Shown in pieces: positions 25,160-33,248 of a stretch of 64,000 nt of DNA. The position numbers and the translations under genes are program-made. Source of the DNA: DAISJD01 sp036821645 (lineage in GTDB: Bacteria > Pseudomonadota > Alphaproteobacteria > ATCC43930 > CGMCC-115725); NCBI GenBank assembly GCA_036821645.1, contig DAISJD010000002.1, forward strand, positions 30,490 through 94,489. The letters are read 5' to 3'. The notes under the pieces are model-generated. The model ran no database searches. It worked only from the letters and a program-made list of their open reading frames with translations, and had not been told where the DNA came from. Numbering within the stretch: the first letter of the stretch is position 1; every line of letters begins with the position of its first letter.

Positions 25160-25846
25160 ATGATGACCTTGAACACCACACCATTCGGCGATTTGCCCCA
25201 GCAACCGTTCAGCCGCTCGGCCACATACCTGCCCGATCAATTGATCGCCGGTTACAAGAATCTCGTCACTGACACTGTGGTGATTACCGGCGGTCAGGCA
25301 TATCAGCGCGGCACGGTACTGGGTCAGATCACGCAAGGCACGCTCAGCGCTCAAGCCGGGCCTGGGAATGCGGGCAATGGCACCCTCACCGCGCTCGTGC
25401 GCGGGCCGATGACCGCGATCGGCATCTACATTCTAAAGGCGACAAGCCCGACCAGCTTCAGTGTGACCGAGCCTTCGGGTGATGCGCTGCCGCCCGTGAC
25501 CGTGGGCACGCCCTACATTGATGCGCAGATCGGTTTTACCCTTAACGCCGGGGCGACAGCCTTCGCGGTCGGGGATAGCTTCACAATCGCGGTTCCGCCT
25601 GGTTCCAATGCATTCCAGATCTCGAACGCGGCCGCGACTGACGGCAGTCAGATCCCGGCAGCGATCCTGGCCGATGATATGGATGTCAGCAACGGCGATT
25701 TGCCGGGCGGGATCTATGTTGCCGGTGAGTTCAACGGCAATGCCTTGATCCTGGGTCCGGGCATGACGCTCTCGGGGGTTAAATCAGCGCTGCGCGGGCG
25801 TGGAATCTTCGTCAAAAACGCGCTTTCGGCGGCCGACCCGACCTGA
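25160..25846 (+). CDS. Head decoration protein (gpD-like)
   Basis: 228 residues (MMTL; start at 25160 or 25163). The core shows LIAGYKNLVTDTVVITGGQAYQRGTVLGQITQG, broken here by its usual motifs: a strand, GQxxxRGTVLG, then a long AGNGTLTALV beta region and GIYVAGEFNGNALIL near the end. Longer than lambda gpD (110 residues), with an inserted beta domain at ~55-150. It binds the expanded capsid as trimers to stabilise it. Directly precedes the major capsid gene. Confidence 0.8.
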   Translation: MMTLNTTPFGDLPQQPFSRSATYLPDQLIAGYKNLVTDTVVITGGQAYQRGTVLGQITQGTLSAQAGPGNAGNGTLTALVRGPMTAIGIYILKATSPTSFSVTEPSGDALPPVTVGTPYIDAQIGFTLNAGATAFAVGDSFTIAVPPGSNAFQISNAAATDGSQIPAAILADDMDVSNGDLPGGIYVAGEFNGNALILGPGMTLSGVKSALRGRGIFVKNALSAADPT

Positions 25847-25879
25847 AAACCGGCCAATCACTCTCAAGGCGACGATGTG

Positions 25880-25902
25880 CCCGGCTTTTTCCGGGTTTTT
25901 TT
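25880..25902 (+). terminator. Terminator-like hairpin between decoration and capsid genes
   Basis: CCCGG (25880-25884), loop CTTTTT, CCGGG (25891-25895) and seven T. The stem is short (5 bp) but followed by a proper U-tract, in the 70-base gap between decoration and major capsid genes. It may act as a partial terminator or processing site that sets capsid protein ratios. Confidence 0.5.
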
Positions 25903-25916
25903 ATGGAGATCCCGCA

Positions 25917-26993
25917 ATGGCCCCGAATGGCAGCCTTGTCTACGATACCAACACCCTGATTCAGGTGGTTCGAAACCTGAAAACACCGAGTTCATGGTTG
26001 CTTGACAAGTTTTTCCCCAACGAAACGCGCTCCGACAGCGAAGAAGTCTCGATCGATGTCGATGTCGGCAAACGCCGGATGAGCCCATTCGTTTCGCCGC
26101 TCGTCGAAGGAAAGCTCGTCGAGCAGCGGCGCTATCAAACCAACACCTTCAAGCCCGCCTATATCAAAGATAAGCGTGCCCCCGATCTGCGCAGGCCGGT
26201 CCGGCGCGCGATCGGTGAGCGCATTGGCGGCAGCATGACCGGTGCCGAGCGCGAAATGGCGAACCTTGAGTGGGAAATCAACGATCAGATGGAAATGCTG
26301 ACCCGCCGATTGGAGTGGATGGCGGCCTCGGCGTTGACGACCGGGACCGTGCTCATCCAGGGCGAGGGTTTCCCGCCGGTCCTGGTGGATTTTGGCCGAG
26401 ATCCATCGCTCACGGTGGCGCTCACCGGCAATCAGCAATGGGGTGTGCCCGGCAACTTGACCTCGGATGGTAGCGATCCTGTGCCGACCGATTTTATCGA
26501 GACGGCACAGCATACAATCCTCAAGAAGTCCGGTGCTAAATGCACAGACATCGTTTTCACCACCACGCCCTGGAATAAATTCATTAAGGCCCAGGGGGTA
26601 AAGGGCGCGATTTACTATCCCAAGTTCGGCGAGATCGGCGCGATCAATCCGGGGCCGACCATCGATCATGGTGCCGTTTACAAGGGCCGTTGGGGTCAAT
26701 ATGACCTCTGGGTCTATAATGAATGGTTCGTGGATGAAGTGACCAACATCGAAACGCCGATGATCGCGGACGGCACCGTGATTTTCTGCGGGCCGGACAT
26801 GATGGGTACCCGCGCCTTCGGTCAGATCATGGACCCTGAATTCAATTATGAGTCCCTGCCCTTCGCGCCCAAGACCTGGGTCGAAAAAGACCCAGCCCAG
26901 CGCCTCATCCTGATGCAGTCGGCACCGATCGTGATTCCGTCGCGTGTCAATGCTTGCCTCGCGGCAACAGTTTGCCAGGGAGTTGTCAACTAA
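25917..26993 (+). CDS. Major capsid protein (lambda gpE family)
   Basis: 358 residues from MAPNGSLV, with GGAG nine bases before the ATG; an in-frame extension upstream runs through the terminator and is rejected. Diagnostic features are the early PSSWLLDKFFPNE, the VDVGKRRMSPFV strand, an E-loop/spine region LEWEINDQMEMLTRRLEWMAA, the long P-domain strands, and the C-terminal APKTWVEKDPAQRLILMQSAPIVIP split by its PxxWxExDP core. HK97 fold. It forms the capsid shell. Confidence 0.92.
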   Translation: MAPNGSLVYDTNTLIQVVRNLKTPSSWLLDKFFPNETRSDSEEVSIDVDVGKRRMSPFVSPLVEGKLVEQRRYQTNTFKPAYIKDKRAPDLRRPVRRAIGERIGGSMTGAEREMANLEWEINDQMEMLTRRLEWMAASALTTGTVLIQGEGFPPVLVDFGRDPSLTVALTGNQQWGVPGNLTSDGSDPVPTDFIETAQHTILKKSGAKCTDIVFTTTPWNKFIKAQGVKGAIYYPKFGEIGAINPGPTIDHGAVYKGRWGQYDLWVYNEWFVDEVTNIETPMIADGTVIFCGPDMMGTRAFGQIMDPEFNYESLPFAPKTWVEKDPAQRLILMQSAPIVIPSRVNACLAATVCQGVVN

Positions 26994-27307
26994 TGGCTAT
27001 CATCAAAAACAGCGGGCAAGAAGCCGACGGCGACATGTCGAAAAAACCTGCGAATGTGCAGGAAGAAGCGCAAGAAAATGAGGGCGAGTTGGTCAAGGCT
27101 ACAGTCGCACCTCGTCGATCGGTCGTTCATGAGAACGGCGATAAATACTTGCCGGGATCCCAGATCTTTTTACTGCCTGAGGAGGCCCAACGCTTGCGCG
27201 ACCTGGGGTTCCTCATCGATCCGGCCAAGTCCATCATCGAAGTCGGTAGTGGACCGACCTATGGTCAAGCCTCGGGCCTCATCAAGGCGAATACCAGGGG
27301 GCTCTGA
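26993..27307 (+). CDS. Small head-tail region protein
   Basis: 104 residues, starting MAIIKNSG at the overlap with the capsid stop (TAATG). The second half has the motif HENGDKYLPGSQIFLLPEEAQRLRDLGF in pieces (Y-x-PG...EAQRLxxLG), as seen in small phage proteins encoded between capsid and head-tail joining genes. The first ~45 residues are polar and disordered. Role likely structural but undefined. Confidence 0.6.
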   Translation: MAIIKNSGQEADGDMSKKPANVQEEAQENEGELVKATVAPRRSVVHENGDKYLPGSQIFLLPEEAQRLRDLGFLIDPAKSIIEVGSGPTYGQASGLIKANTRGL

Positions 27308-27310
27308 TCG

Positions 27311-27631
27311 ATGGACTTCGACCCGCTTCTGATCGAATGCCACGCGGCCTTCGGTGAGGTGGATCCGATCTGTTGGACCTCGTCGGATAGGATCCATAAG
27401 GCCGACATCACGGGCATCTTCGATCGCGCTTTCACGCGGGTCATGATGGTCGGCGATCAGCCGATCACGACCATCATGCCGGTGCTTGGCGTGCGGCTTG
27501 CGGCATTTCCCGTGCCGCCAGGCCAGGGTGATCAGCTCACGATCGGTAGCGAAGCCTATATCGTCCGGGAAGTGGAACTGGACGGGCACGGTGCTGCAAA
27601 GCTCATGCTTAATGGGGCCGATGCATTATGA
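27311..27631 (+). CDS. Head-tail joining protein (gpFII-like)
   Basis: 106 residues. Size, place and beta-rich sequence (GIFDRAFTRVMMVGDQPITT, PGQGDQLTIGSEAYIVREVELDGHG) fit the gpFII/FII-like head-tail connector family, with the typical GDxxxxxGxxYxVxxxxxDG ending. It would attach the tail to the filled head. Overlaps the next gene by 4 bases. Confidence 0.75.
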   Translation: MDFDPLLIECHAAFGEVDPICWTSSDRIHKADITGIFDRAFTRVMMVGDQPITTIMPVLGVRLAAFPVPPGQGDQLTIGSEAYIVREVELDGHGAAKLMLNGADAL

Positions 27632-28170
27632 GCCTGCCGATTGATCGCATCCGGGATCTGGTGATCCAAGCCATTAAGCAGGCCAACACCTTGGCCTCGG
27701 ATCGGGTCTATGGCCCCTATGATTGGCCGCTGACGGCGAAGAATCTGCCCGCCATCCTCGTCGATTGGCTGCATGAAAGCAAACAAGCGACCGGCCCTGG
27801 TCTGGGCTATCCGAAGTTTACTTCGGTCGGCCTGATGGAGATCCAGATCCACACCAGGGGGGCGAGTGCCGCTGCGGTCAAAGCGCAGATCTCCAGCCTC
27901 CTGGAGCAGATCCACGGTGCCATCCTGAGCAACGCCCAACTGCACCTCGACCTGCGTCAGCAGGCGGGTCTGCAAAAGATCATCCGGGTCGAAACCCAGA
28001 TCGGCTTGTCGGCAGAAGCGACCGATCATGAGGGTCAGGCCATGATGCGGATCGGCTTTGAATATTATGAGGAATTCCCGCCGATCATCACCGCCCGTCT
28101 GGACGAGATTGCGGTGCGTGTCCGGCGCGACGGTAAGGATCTGGCCTCAATTCTGATCAAGCAGCAATAA
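27628..28170 (+). CDS. Tail terminator-like protein (Mu gp37 position)
   Basis: 180 residues, alpha/beta, beginning LPIDRIRDLVIQAIKQAN, with a central strand LMEIQIHTRGASAAAVKAQI and the end region EGQAMMRIGFEYYEEF. This order (N-terminal helix, VxxxxR strand, helix with LLEQIHGAIL) is that of tail terminator proteins of Mu-like and lambda-like phages. It is placed between the connector and the gp38-like gene, as gp37 is in Mu. It caps the tail tube. Confidence 0.65.
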   Translation: MSLPIDRIRDLVIQAIKQANTLASDRVYGPYDWPLTAKNLPAILVDWLHESKQATGPGLGYPKFTSVGLMEIQIHTRGASAAAVKAQISSLLEQIHGAILSNAQLHLDLRQQAGLQKIIRVETQIGLSAEATDHEGQAMMRIGFEYYEEFPPIITARLDEIAVRVRRDGKDLASILIKQQ

Positions 28171-28180
28171 GGATCATCCC

Positions 28181-28474
28181 ATGAAAATCAAACCGTCGCC
28201 GGGTCTGATGATCCGAGACCCGGATCTGCACGATTATTTGCCGCCGGATGGCCGGGACGTGCCCGACAGCGACTATTGGCACCGCCGCTTGCGCGATGGT
28301 GATGTTATTCCGGTCAAAGCGGAAGATGCCACGCCGGAACCGGCGCAACAAACCAAAGCATCACCTGCGCCCCCGACACTGCAAATTCCGGCGGCGGCCG
28401 AGGCGAAGCCGGGTGTTGTGCCCGCTTCCGGTGCTGCGACCCCTTCTAGTCCGCAACCGGCAGGTGCGCCATGA
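28181..28474 (+). CDS. DUF2635 protein (Mu gp38-like)
   Basis: 97 residues. The N-terminal 46 match DUF2635: MKIKPSPGLMIRDPDL, then LPPDGRDVPDSDYWHRRL and DGDVI. In Mu-like phages this short domain precedes the sheath gene; its role is not known. The remaining half is a Pro/Ala-rich tail (PAPPTLQIPAAAEAKPG), likely disordered. Overlaps the sheath start by 4 bases. Confidence 0.8.
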   Translation: MKIKPSPGLMIRDPDLHDYLPPDGRDVPDSDYWHRRLRDGDVIPVKAEDATPEPAQQTKASPAPPTLQIPAAAEAKPGVVPASGAATPSSPQPAGAP

Positions 28475-29976
28475 CGATCCCGTTTAAAAATATCCCCTCC
28501 CAACTCCGCGTCCCGCTGTTTTATGCTGAATTGGATAATAGCCGGGGCAATAGCGGGCAAAACCTGCAAGCAACCCTGATCCTGGGCCAGATGCTGCCCA
28601 CAGGAACGGCGACGCCCGGTGTTCCGGTCCTCTGCCGGGGCAAGGAAGATGCAAAGCTGCTGGCGGGGTCGGGCAGTCAGGCGGCCTTGATGGTCGCCAC
28701 CTATCGCAAGAATGATGGGTTCGGGCCGCTCTACCTGTTGCCGCTGGCCGATCCGACCGGCAATGCGGCGGTCGGCACCGTAACCGTGACCAGTCAGCCG
28801 ACCGGCAACGGGCAGATCAGTCTCTATATCGGCGGTCATCCGGTGCAGCAGCCGGTGGTCTCGGGCATGACCCAGTCGGCGATTGCGGCGGCGCTCATCG
28901 CCACGATCAATGCCATCACCGATCTGCCGGTGACAGCCGCGATTGCGCCACCAGCGGCCAATCAACAGGCGGCGACCAATGTCGTGACGCTCACTGCCAG
29001 GCACGTAGGTGCGCTCGGCAACGAGATCGATTTAAGGCTTAATTATCGCGGTGCGGCTTCCGGCGAGGTCTTGCCGCCCGGCCTCACCCTCGCGCTTGCG
29101 CCGATGGCCGGGGGTACGGGCGTGCCGGTCCTGCCACCGGCCTTTGCCAACCTCCTCGACCAGCCGTTTGATTTTATCGTCAATCCCTTTACCGATCCGG
29201 CCTCGCTCGATGCGGTCAAGGGCCTGCTCGACGACATTGCTGGCCGCTGGTCATGGGCGCGGCAGGTCTACGGTCATGGGTTCAGCGCGGCACGCGGCAC
29301 TGTGGGGGGCCTTACCACCCTTGGGGCCGCACGCAACGATCAGCATCATTCGATCCTGGGATTTTACGACAGCCCGACACCGGCATGGCGCTGGGCTGCT
29401 GCTTTTGCTGGGGCGGCGGCGGTCAGCCTGCGGGCCGATCCGGCCTTGCCGCTGCAAACCCTGCCTCTCGTCGGGGTGCTGGCCCCGCCCTTCACGAGCC
29501 GGTTTGCGATTACCGACCGCAATGTCCTGCTCTATAGCGGGATCTCGACCTTCACGACAGGCGATGACGGCACCGTGGCGATCGAGAATGCGATCACGAC
29601 CTACCAGAAGAACGGGTTCGGGCAACCGGATGATTCTTATCTCGAAGTCGAAACCCTGTTCACCTTGGCCTATGTCCTGCGGTTCCTGGCGGGCCGGGTC
29701 ACCAGCAAATATGGGCGGGTGAAGCTTGCCGCCGACGGCATCAACCTGCCGCCCGGCTCCGGGGTTGTGACGCCGGGCATCATCAGGTCGGACGTGATTT
29801 CTGCCTATCTCGAACTTGAAGATGCGGGCCTCGTCCAACAAGGCGAGGTGTTCAAGCGCGATCTGGTGGTCGAGAAGAGCCAGACCAACCCGAACCGGGT
29901 CGATGTGCTCTATCCGGCCATCCTGATCAATCAATTGCGGATCTTTGCGCTCCTCGCGCAATTCCGCCTGCAATAA
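28471..29976 (+). CDS. Contractile tail sheath protein (Mu gpL family)
   Basis: 501 residues, matching Mu gpL in length (495). Signature parts are IPSQLRVPLFYAELDNSRGN near the start, the LCRGKEDAKLLAGSGSQAALM region, FDFIVNPFTDPASLD, and the C-terminal core GVVTPGIIRSDVISAYLELED and NPNRVDVLYPAILINQLRIFALLAQFRLQ (given by its ends). It is diagnostic for a contractile (myovirus) tail, so the particle combines this tail with a lambda-type head. Confidence 0.92.
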   Translation: MTIPFKNIPSQLRVPLFYAELDNSRGNSGQNLQATLILGQMLPTGTATPGVPVLCRGKEDAKLLAGSGSQAALMVATYRKNDGFGPLYLLPLADPTGNAAVGTVTVTSQPTGNGQISLYIGGHPVQQPVVSGMTQSAIAAALIATINAITDLPVTAAIAPPAANQQAATNVVTLTARHVGALGNEIDLRLNYRGAASGEVLPPGLTLALAPMAGGTGVPVLPPAFANLLDQPFDFIVNPFTDPASLDAVKGLLDDIAGRWSWARQVYGHGFSAARGTVGGLTTLGAARNDQHHSILGFYDSPTPAWRWAAAFAGAAAVSLRADPALPLQTLPLVGVLAPPFTSRFAITDRNVLLYSGISTFTTGDDGTVAIENAITTYQKNGFGQPDDSYLEVETLFTLAYVLRFLAGRVTSKYGRVKLAADGINLPPGSGVVTPGIIRSDVISAYLELEDAGLVQQGEVFKRDLVVEKSQTNPNRVDVLYPAILINQLRIFALLAQFRLQ

Positions 29977-29988
29977 GGGGGTGCCGCG

Positions 29989-30357
29989 ATGGCTGATACC
30001 ACATCAAGAATTGCCGGTATTTCCTTCCTCCGGGTCGATGGTCAGGTCTTCGATCTGGTCGAGGCCCCGAAATGGAGCGTCAATAAGGTCAAGCGCGAGA
30101 CCATGACCGGCATGGACCGGGTCCATGGGTATAAAGAAGTGCCTGTGGCGGGATATATCTCCGCGACCCTGCGCGATAGCGGTGGCCTCACCGTCGCGGA
30201 TTTTGAGGCGCAGACCAATGTGACCGTCCAGATCCAGCTTGCGAATGGCAAGCGGGTGACGGCGCGCAATGCCTGGACGGTCGATGCCCAGGAAGTCGAT
30301 TCCGGCGAGGGCAAGTTCGAGGTCAAGTGGGAATCCCGCTCGGTCTTTGAAGAATAA
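29989..30357 (+). CDS. Tail tube protein (Mu gpM family)
   Basis: 122 residues. Conserved segments are RIAGISFLRVDGQVFDL, KWSVNKVKRETMTGMDRVHGY with GYKEVP, and the strand FEVKWESRSV at the end, the pattern of the Mu gpM/pfam10618 tube family. It polymerises inside the sheath. Located 12 bases after the sheath gene. Confidence 0.9.
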   Translation: MADTTSRIAGISFLRVDGQVFDLVEAPKWSVNKVKRETMTGMDRVHGYKEVPVAGYISATLRDSGGLTVADFEAQTNVTVQIQLANGKRVTARNAWTVDAQEVDSGEGKFEVKWESRSVFEE

Positions 30358-30422
30358 GCCCTGGTTTCCCCACCTGCGTCCGCCCGGACCTTAACATTAC
30401 CATCAAAAAGAGGATGCCAATT

Positions 30423-30716
30423 ATGAGCGACACACAAACGAGCATGCAGCCGGAAACCCTGACCCTGACCTTCCGCACGCCGATCAGCGTGAACGGCAAA
30501 GACTATGACGCAATCGAGCTTCGTGAGCCGACCTGTTCCGAGGTCGAGAGCATGACCAAGGAAAAGGGCGATATGGCCCAGATCATTAAACTCATCGCCC
30601 TTGTTGGAGGTGTGCCGCAGGGTGTTGTGCGGGGGATGCGCATCAGCGAGTTGAACGAGGCGTCGCAATATCTGATGGGTTTTATGAAAGCTGGCCCCGA
30701 AACTGGCGCGAGTTGA
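30423..30716 (+). CDS. Tail assembly chaperone (Mu gp41-like), zero-frame product
   Basis: 97 residues from MSDTQTSMQ (the ATG at 30414 sits directly on the AGAGG ribosome site, so 30423 is better). The fold pattern LTLTFRTPISVNGKDYDAIELREPT followed by helix IIKLIALVGGVPQGVVRGMR matches the gp41/tail-assembly family. It lies between tube and tape-measure genes. Codons 86-87 are part of a slippery heptamer (30677-30683) from which a -1 frameshift extends the protein. Confidence 0.88.
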   Translation: MSDTQTSMQPETLTLTFRTPISVNGKDYDAIELREPTCSEVESMTKEKGDMAQIIKLIALVGGVPQGVVRGMRISELNEASQYLMGFMKAGPETGAS

Positions 30717-30841
30717 TCGCTGATTTGACCGCATTTTTCCCAGGCTGGGGCCCGAAAGATGGCTGGGCCCTCACCGGGACGGAATTGATCTGGTGGTTCA
30801 ATCAGGCGAACCGCATATCTGAACAGCAAAAATCACGGTAA
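30423..30841 (+). CDS. Tail assembly chaperone, -1 frameshift fusion
   Basis: The second product of the chaperone locus. In zero frame the codons are ATG GGT TTT at 30675-30683, so GGGTTTT is a canonical X XXY YYZ slippery heptamer. A -1 slip continues TAT GAA AGC TGG from 30683 and stays open to TAA at 30839-30841, giving ~139 residues. The added tail (SWPRNWRELIADLTAFF, GWALTGTELIWWFNQANR) has the aromatic pattern of lambda gpT-like / gpE-prime extensions, which bind the tape measure. No start codon with a ribosome site serves the downstream frame on its own, which supports frameshifting. Confidence 0.85.
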
Positions 30842-30856
30842 GAGAAAGTAATCTTC

Positions 30857-33226
30857 ATGAGCGCCGCCAATACCTTCAAGATCCGCATTGCAGCGGTCGA
30901 TGGTGTGACGGCGACCATGAAGGCGATCAACGGTCAGATCCGGGCCATCACGGCCCCGGTTCGGGCCTTGCAAAAATCATTCGGCGATCTCGCCCGCGAA
31001 ACCGGACTCACGTCTCTGACCAAGCGGTTCGAGGATCTGGCGAAGGCGGCGGGCGAGACCGGCAACCGGGTTGCGCGTTTCGTCGAGCCTCTGGCGGCGA
31101 TTGCCGGGATTGTGAGTGTCGCCGGGCTCGCCAAACTGACCAATGATTGGGCCAATTTTGGCACGGAGATCGGGCGCACATCATCTCTGATCGGCGTCTC
31201 GGCGGCGGATCTGCAAAAACTGCGCGGTGCCGCCTCCCTCGCCGGGATCTCGTCGGAAGATCTGACGGGGGCCGTTCAGGGCCTGTCACAGGCGATGGAG
31301 GATGCGCGTTTCGGACGGAACGACGTGCTGGCAGCGAAGTTTGCGGGTCTTGGCATCTCGCTCGTCGATGCCAAGACCAAGACGCTCAATGTCGAAGGGG
31401 CCTTTATGGCCCTGGCCGACCGGATCAGCCGGTTGAAAGGCCCGGAACAACAGGCGGCGGCGAGTTTCTTCGGGATCGCCTCGGCCTTGCCGCTTTTGAA
31501 AAAGGGTTCGGCGGGGATTGCCGGTTTTGCCGGGGAGGCGATGCGCCTCAAAGGGATTTTATCGGGCGGTGAGATCGGGGCGGCGGATCAGTTGCGCCAA
31601 ACCATCGCGGGCTTGCGCCTTTCGGCGGAAGGTCTCTGGCAATCGATCGGCGGTGCGGTGGCTCCCGTCCTGATGCCGCTCATCGCCCATTTACGCGACT
31701 GGCTCGCGGCCAACCGCGATCTGATCACGGCGGATCTGACGGCGATGGTGCGGGATCTGGCGCAAACTATCGAACAAATCTCGTGGTCCGACGTGATCGC
31801 GGGTGTGCGGGATTTTGGCACCGGGATCAGGGATACGGTTGGTTTCCTCGGCGGTTGGCGCAATGCGGCGATCCTGGTGATTGCGCTTGCCAATCTGCCG
31901 CTGATTGCGTCCTTTGCGCGGCTCACCTGGGTTGCCATCGCATTTGGCGGGGCGGCTGCCGGGATGGCGTTGCGCGGCGTCTTGCTGCTGGGTGCCGGGA
32001 TGGTGCAATCGCTCGGCGGTGGGTTCGGCTGGATGCTGCGCATGGCCGCCTTCATTCCGGGGGTCGGGCCGCTGCTCGCCACCCTGACCAGTTGCTTCGG
32101 GCTCTTTGGATCGTTCGTCGGGGTGATTATCGGCGGGATCGGCACCGCCTTTACGTGGCTCGGCGGTGCCTTGCTCGCGTGCCTGCCGGTCGCGGCGTTC
32201 ATTGGCAGCGTGCTCGCGATTGCGGGTGCCGTCTATATGATCATCGAATATTGGACCCCGATCACCCAGTTCTTCTGGAAGATTGGGGCCGATATCGGCC
32301 AGATCTTCGGCGGGCTCTGGGATATAATCGTTGGAATCTTCACCGGCAATTTTGATCAGATCTTGGACGGTGCCAAGTCCATGGTTGTCGGCCTCGCCAA
32401 GTTGGTGAGCGATGGGGCGTCCGGGATCGTCAATAGCGTCAAGGCGATCTTTCACGAGATGCGCGCGTGGCTGCCGACATGGCTCGGTGGTGACGGCGGC
32501 AAGGGCAAGGCGGAATTCAAAGCGTCCTTAAGCCAGACGATGACGACAATCGCCAAAAAAGAAGAGGCGAAGGGCGATCCCTCGGCACCGCCAGTGCAGC
32601 CACCCGATACAAAAGGCGGACTTCGATCCTTGGGGCGTCCGACGGATCTGGTGCCCGAGGTGCCGAAACCGGCTGAATCGGTGGCGCTTCCACCGGCGGT
32701 GACTGTCCTTTCTGATCAGAGCCGACCCGCCGCCATTGATCAGGGCGACCAAAAGAAAAGCGCCACCCCGCCCCTCAATCTGGTGCCGACGATCCCGAGC
32801 AATCCGGTGAAGCCGATTGCGATGCCGCAGAATGTGACCGAGTTTGCCACCCGGTCGGTGCCAAACATGGGCCTGATGGGTGAAAAAGCCTCGGAAATCA
32901 GGGTGCCGGATCTCAAACTCATGGCCCCGAAAATCGAGGCCCCGACCGTCGAGATCAAAAGCCCGTCGGCCATGGGGGCACCGCTCGGGCGCGGCTTCAA
33001 TGCCCGTGGTGACGCCCTGTCGATTTTCGGCGCGTCGACCTCGCGGGTTGAGGGATCTGATAGGACTGCCGAGCAACGCAGCAAGGCTGAGGCCCCTTCG
33101 ATGATCCAGATTGAATTAACGGTCAATCAGCGCGGCGATCTTTTGGAGCCTCCGCGCATCACCTCGACCGGCAATATCCTGCCGTCGCTTAAAATCGGTC
33201 AGGCAATGTCTTTGTTTGGCCCCTAA
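30857..33226 (+). CDS. Tail tape measure protein
   Basis: 789 residues. N-terminal helices (KIRIAAVDGVTATMKAINGQ) are followed by a typical tape-measure segment LIGVSAADLQKLRGAASLAGIS. Hydrophobic stretches at ~340-470 (LVIALANLPLIASFARL, FAWLGGALLACLPVAAFIGSV-like) would insert in the host membrane on DNA ejection. The last ~250 residues are Pro-rich and likely disordered. Length determines tail length. It follows the frameshifted chaperone as in other tailed phages. Confidence 0.9.
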   Translation: MSAANTFKIRIAAVDGVTATMKAINGQIRAITAPVRALQKSFGDLARETGLTSLTKRFEDLAKAAGETGNRVARFVEPLAAIAGIVSVAGLAKLTNDWANFGTEIGRTSSLIGVSAADLQKLRGAASLAGISSEDLTGAVQGLSQAMEDARFGRNDVLAAKFAGLGISLVDAKTKTLNVEGAFMALADRISRLKGPEQQAAASFFGIASALPLLKKGSAGIAGFAGEAMRLKGILSGGEIGAADQLRQTIAGLRLSAEGLWQSIGGAVAPVLMPLIAHLRDWLAANRDLITADLTAMVRDLAQTIEQISWSDVIAGVRDFGTGIRDTVGFLGGWRNAAILVIALANLPLIASFARLTWVAIAFGGAAAGMALRGVLLLGAGMVQSLGGGFGWMLRMAAFIPGVGPLLATLTSCFGLFGSFVGVIIGGIGTAFTWLGGALLACLPVAAFIGSVLAIAGAVYMIIEYWTPITQFFWKIGADIGQIFGGLWDIIVGIFTGNFDQILDGAKSMVVGLAKLVSDGASGIVNSVKAIFHEMRAWLPTWLGGDGGKGKAEFKASLSQTMTTIAKKEEAKGDPSAPPVQPPDTKGGLRSLGRPTDLVPEVPKPAESVALPPAVTVLSDQSRPAAIDQGDQKKSATPPLNLVPTIPSNPVKPIAMPQNVTEFATRSVPNMGLMGEKASEIRVPDLKLMAPKIEAPTVEIKSPSAMGAPLGRGFNARGDALSIFGASTSRVEGSDRTAEQRSKAEAPSMIQIELTVNQRGDLLEPPRITSTGNILPSLKIGQAMSLFGP

Positions 33227-33248
33227 TGCTTATTGATTGGATGCGACC

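Noticed and set aside
31691..32455. Minus-strand ORF opposite the tape measure gene
   Set aside because: Composition is extreme (Asp/Arg/Gly/Pro) and it mirrors the tape measure's hydrophobic helices; no family signature.
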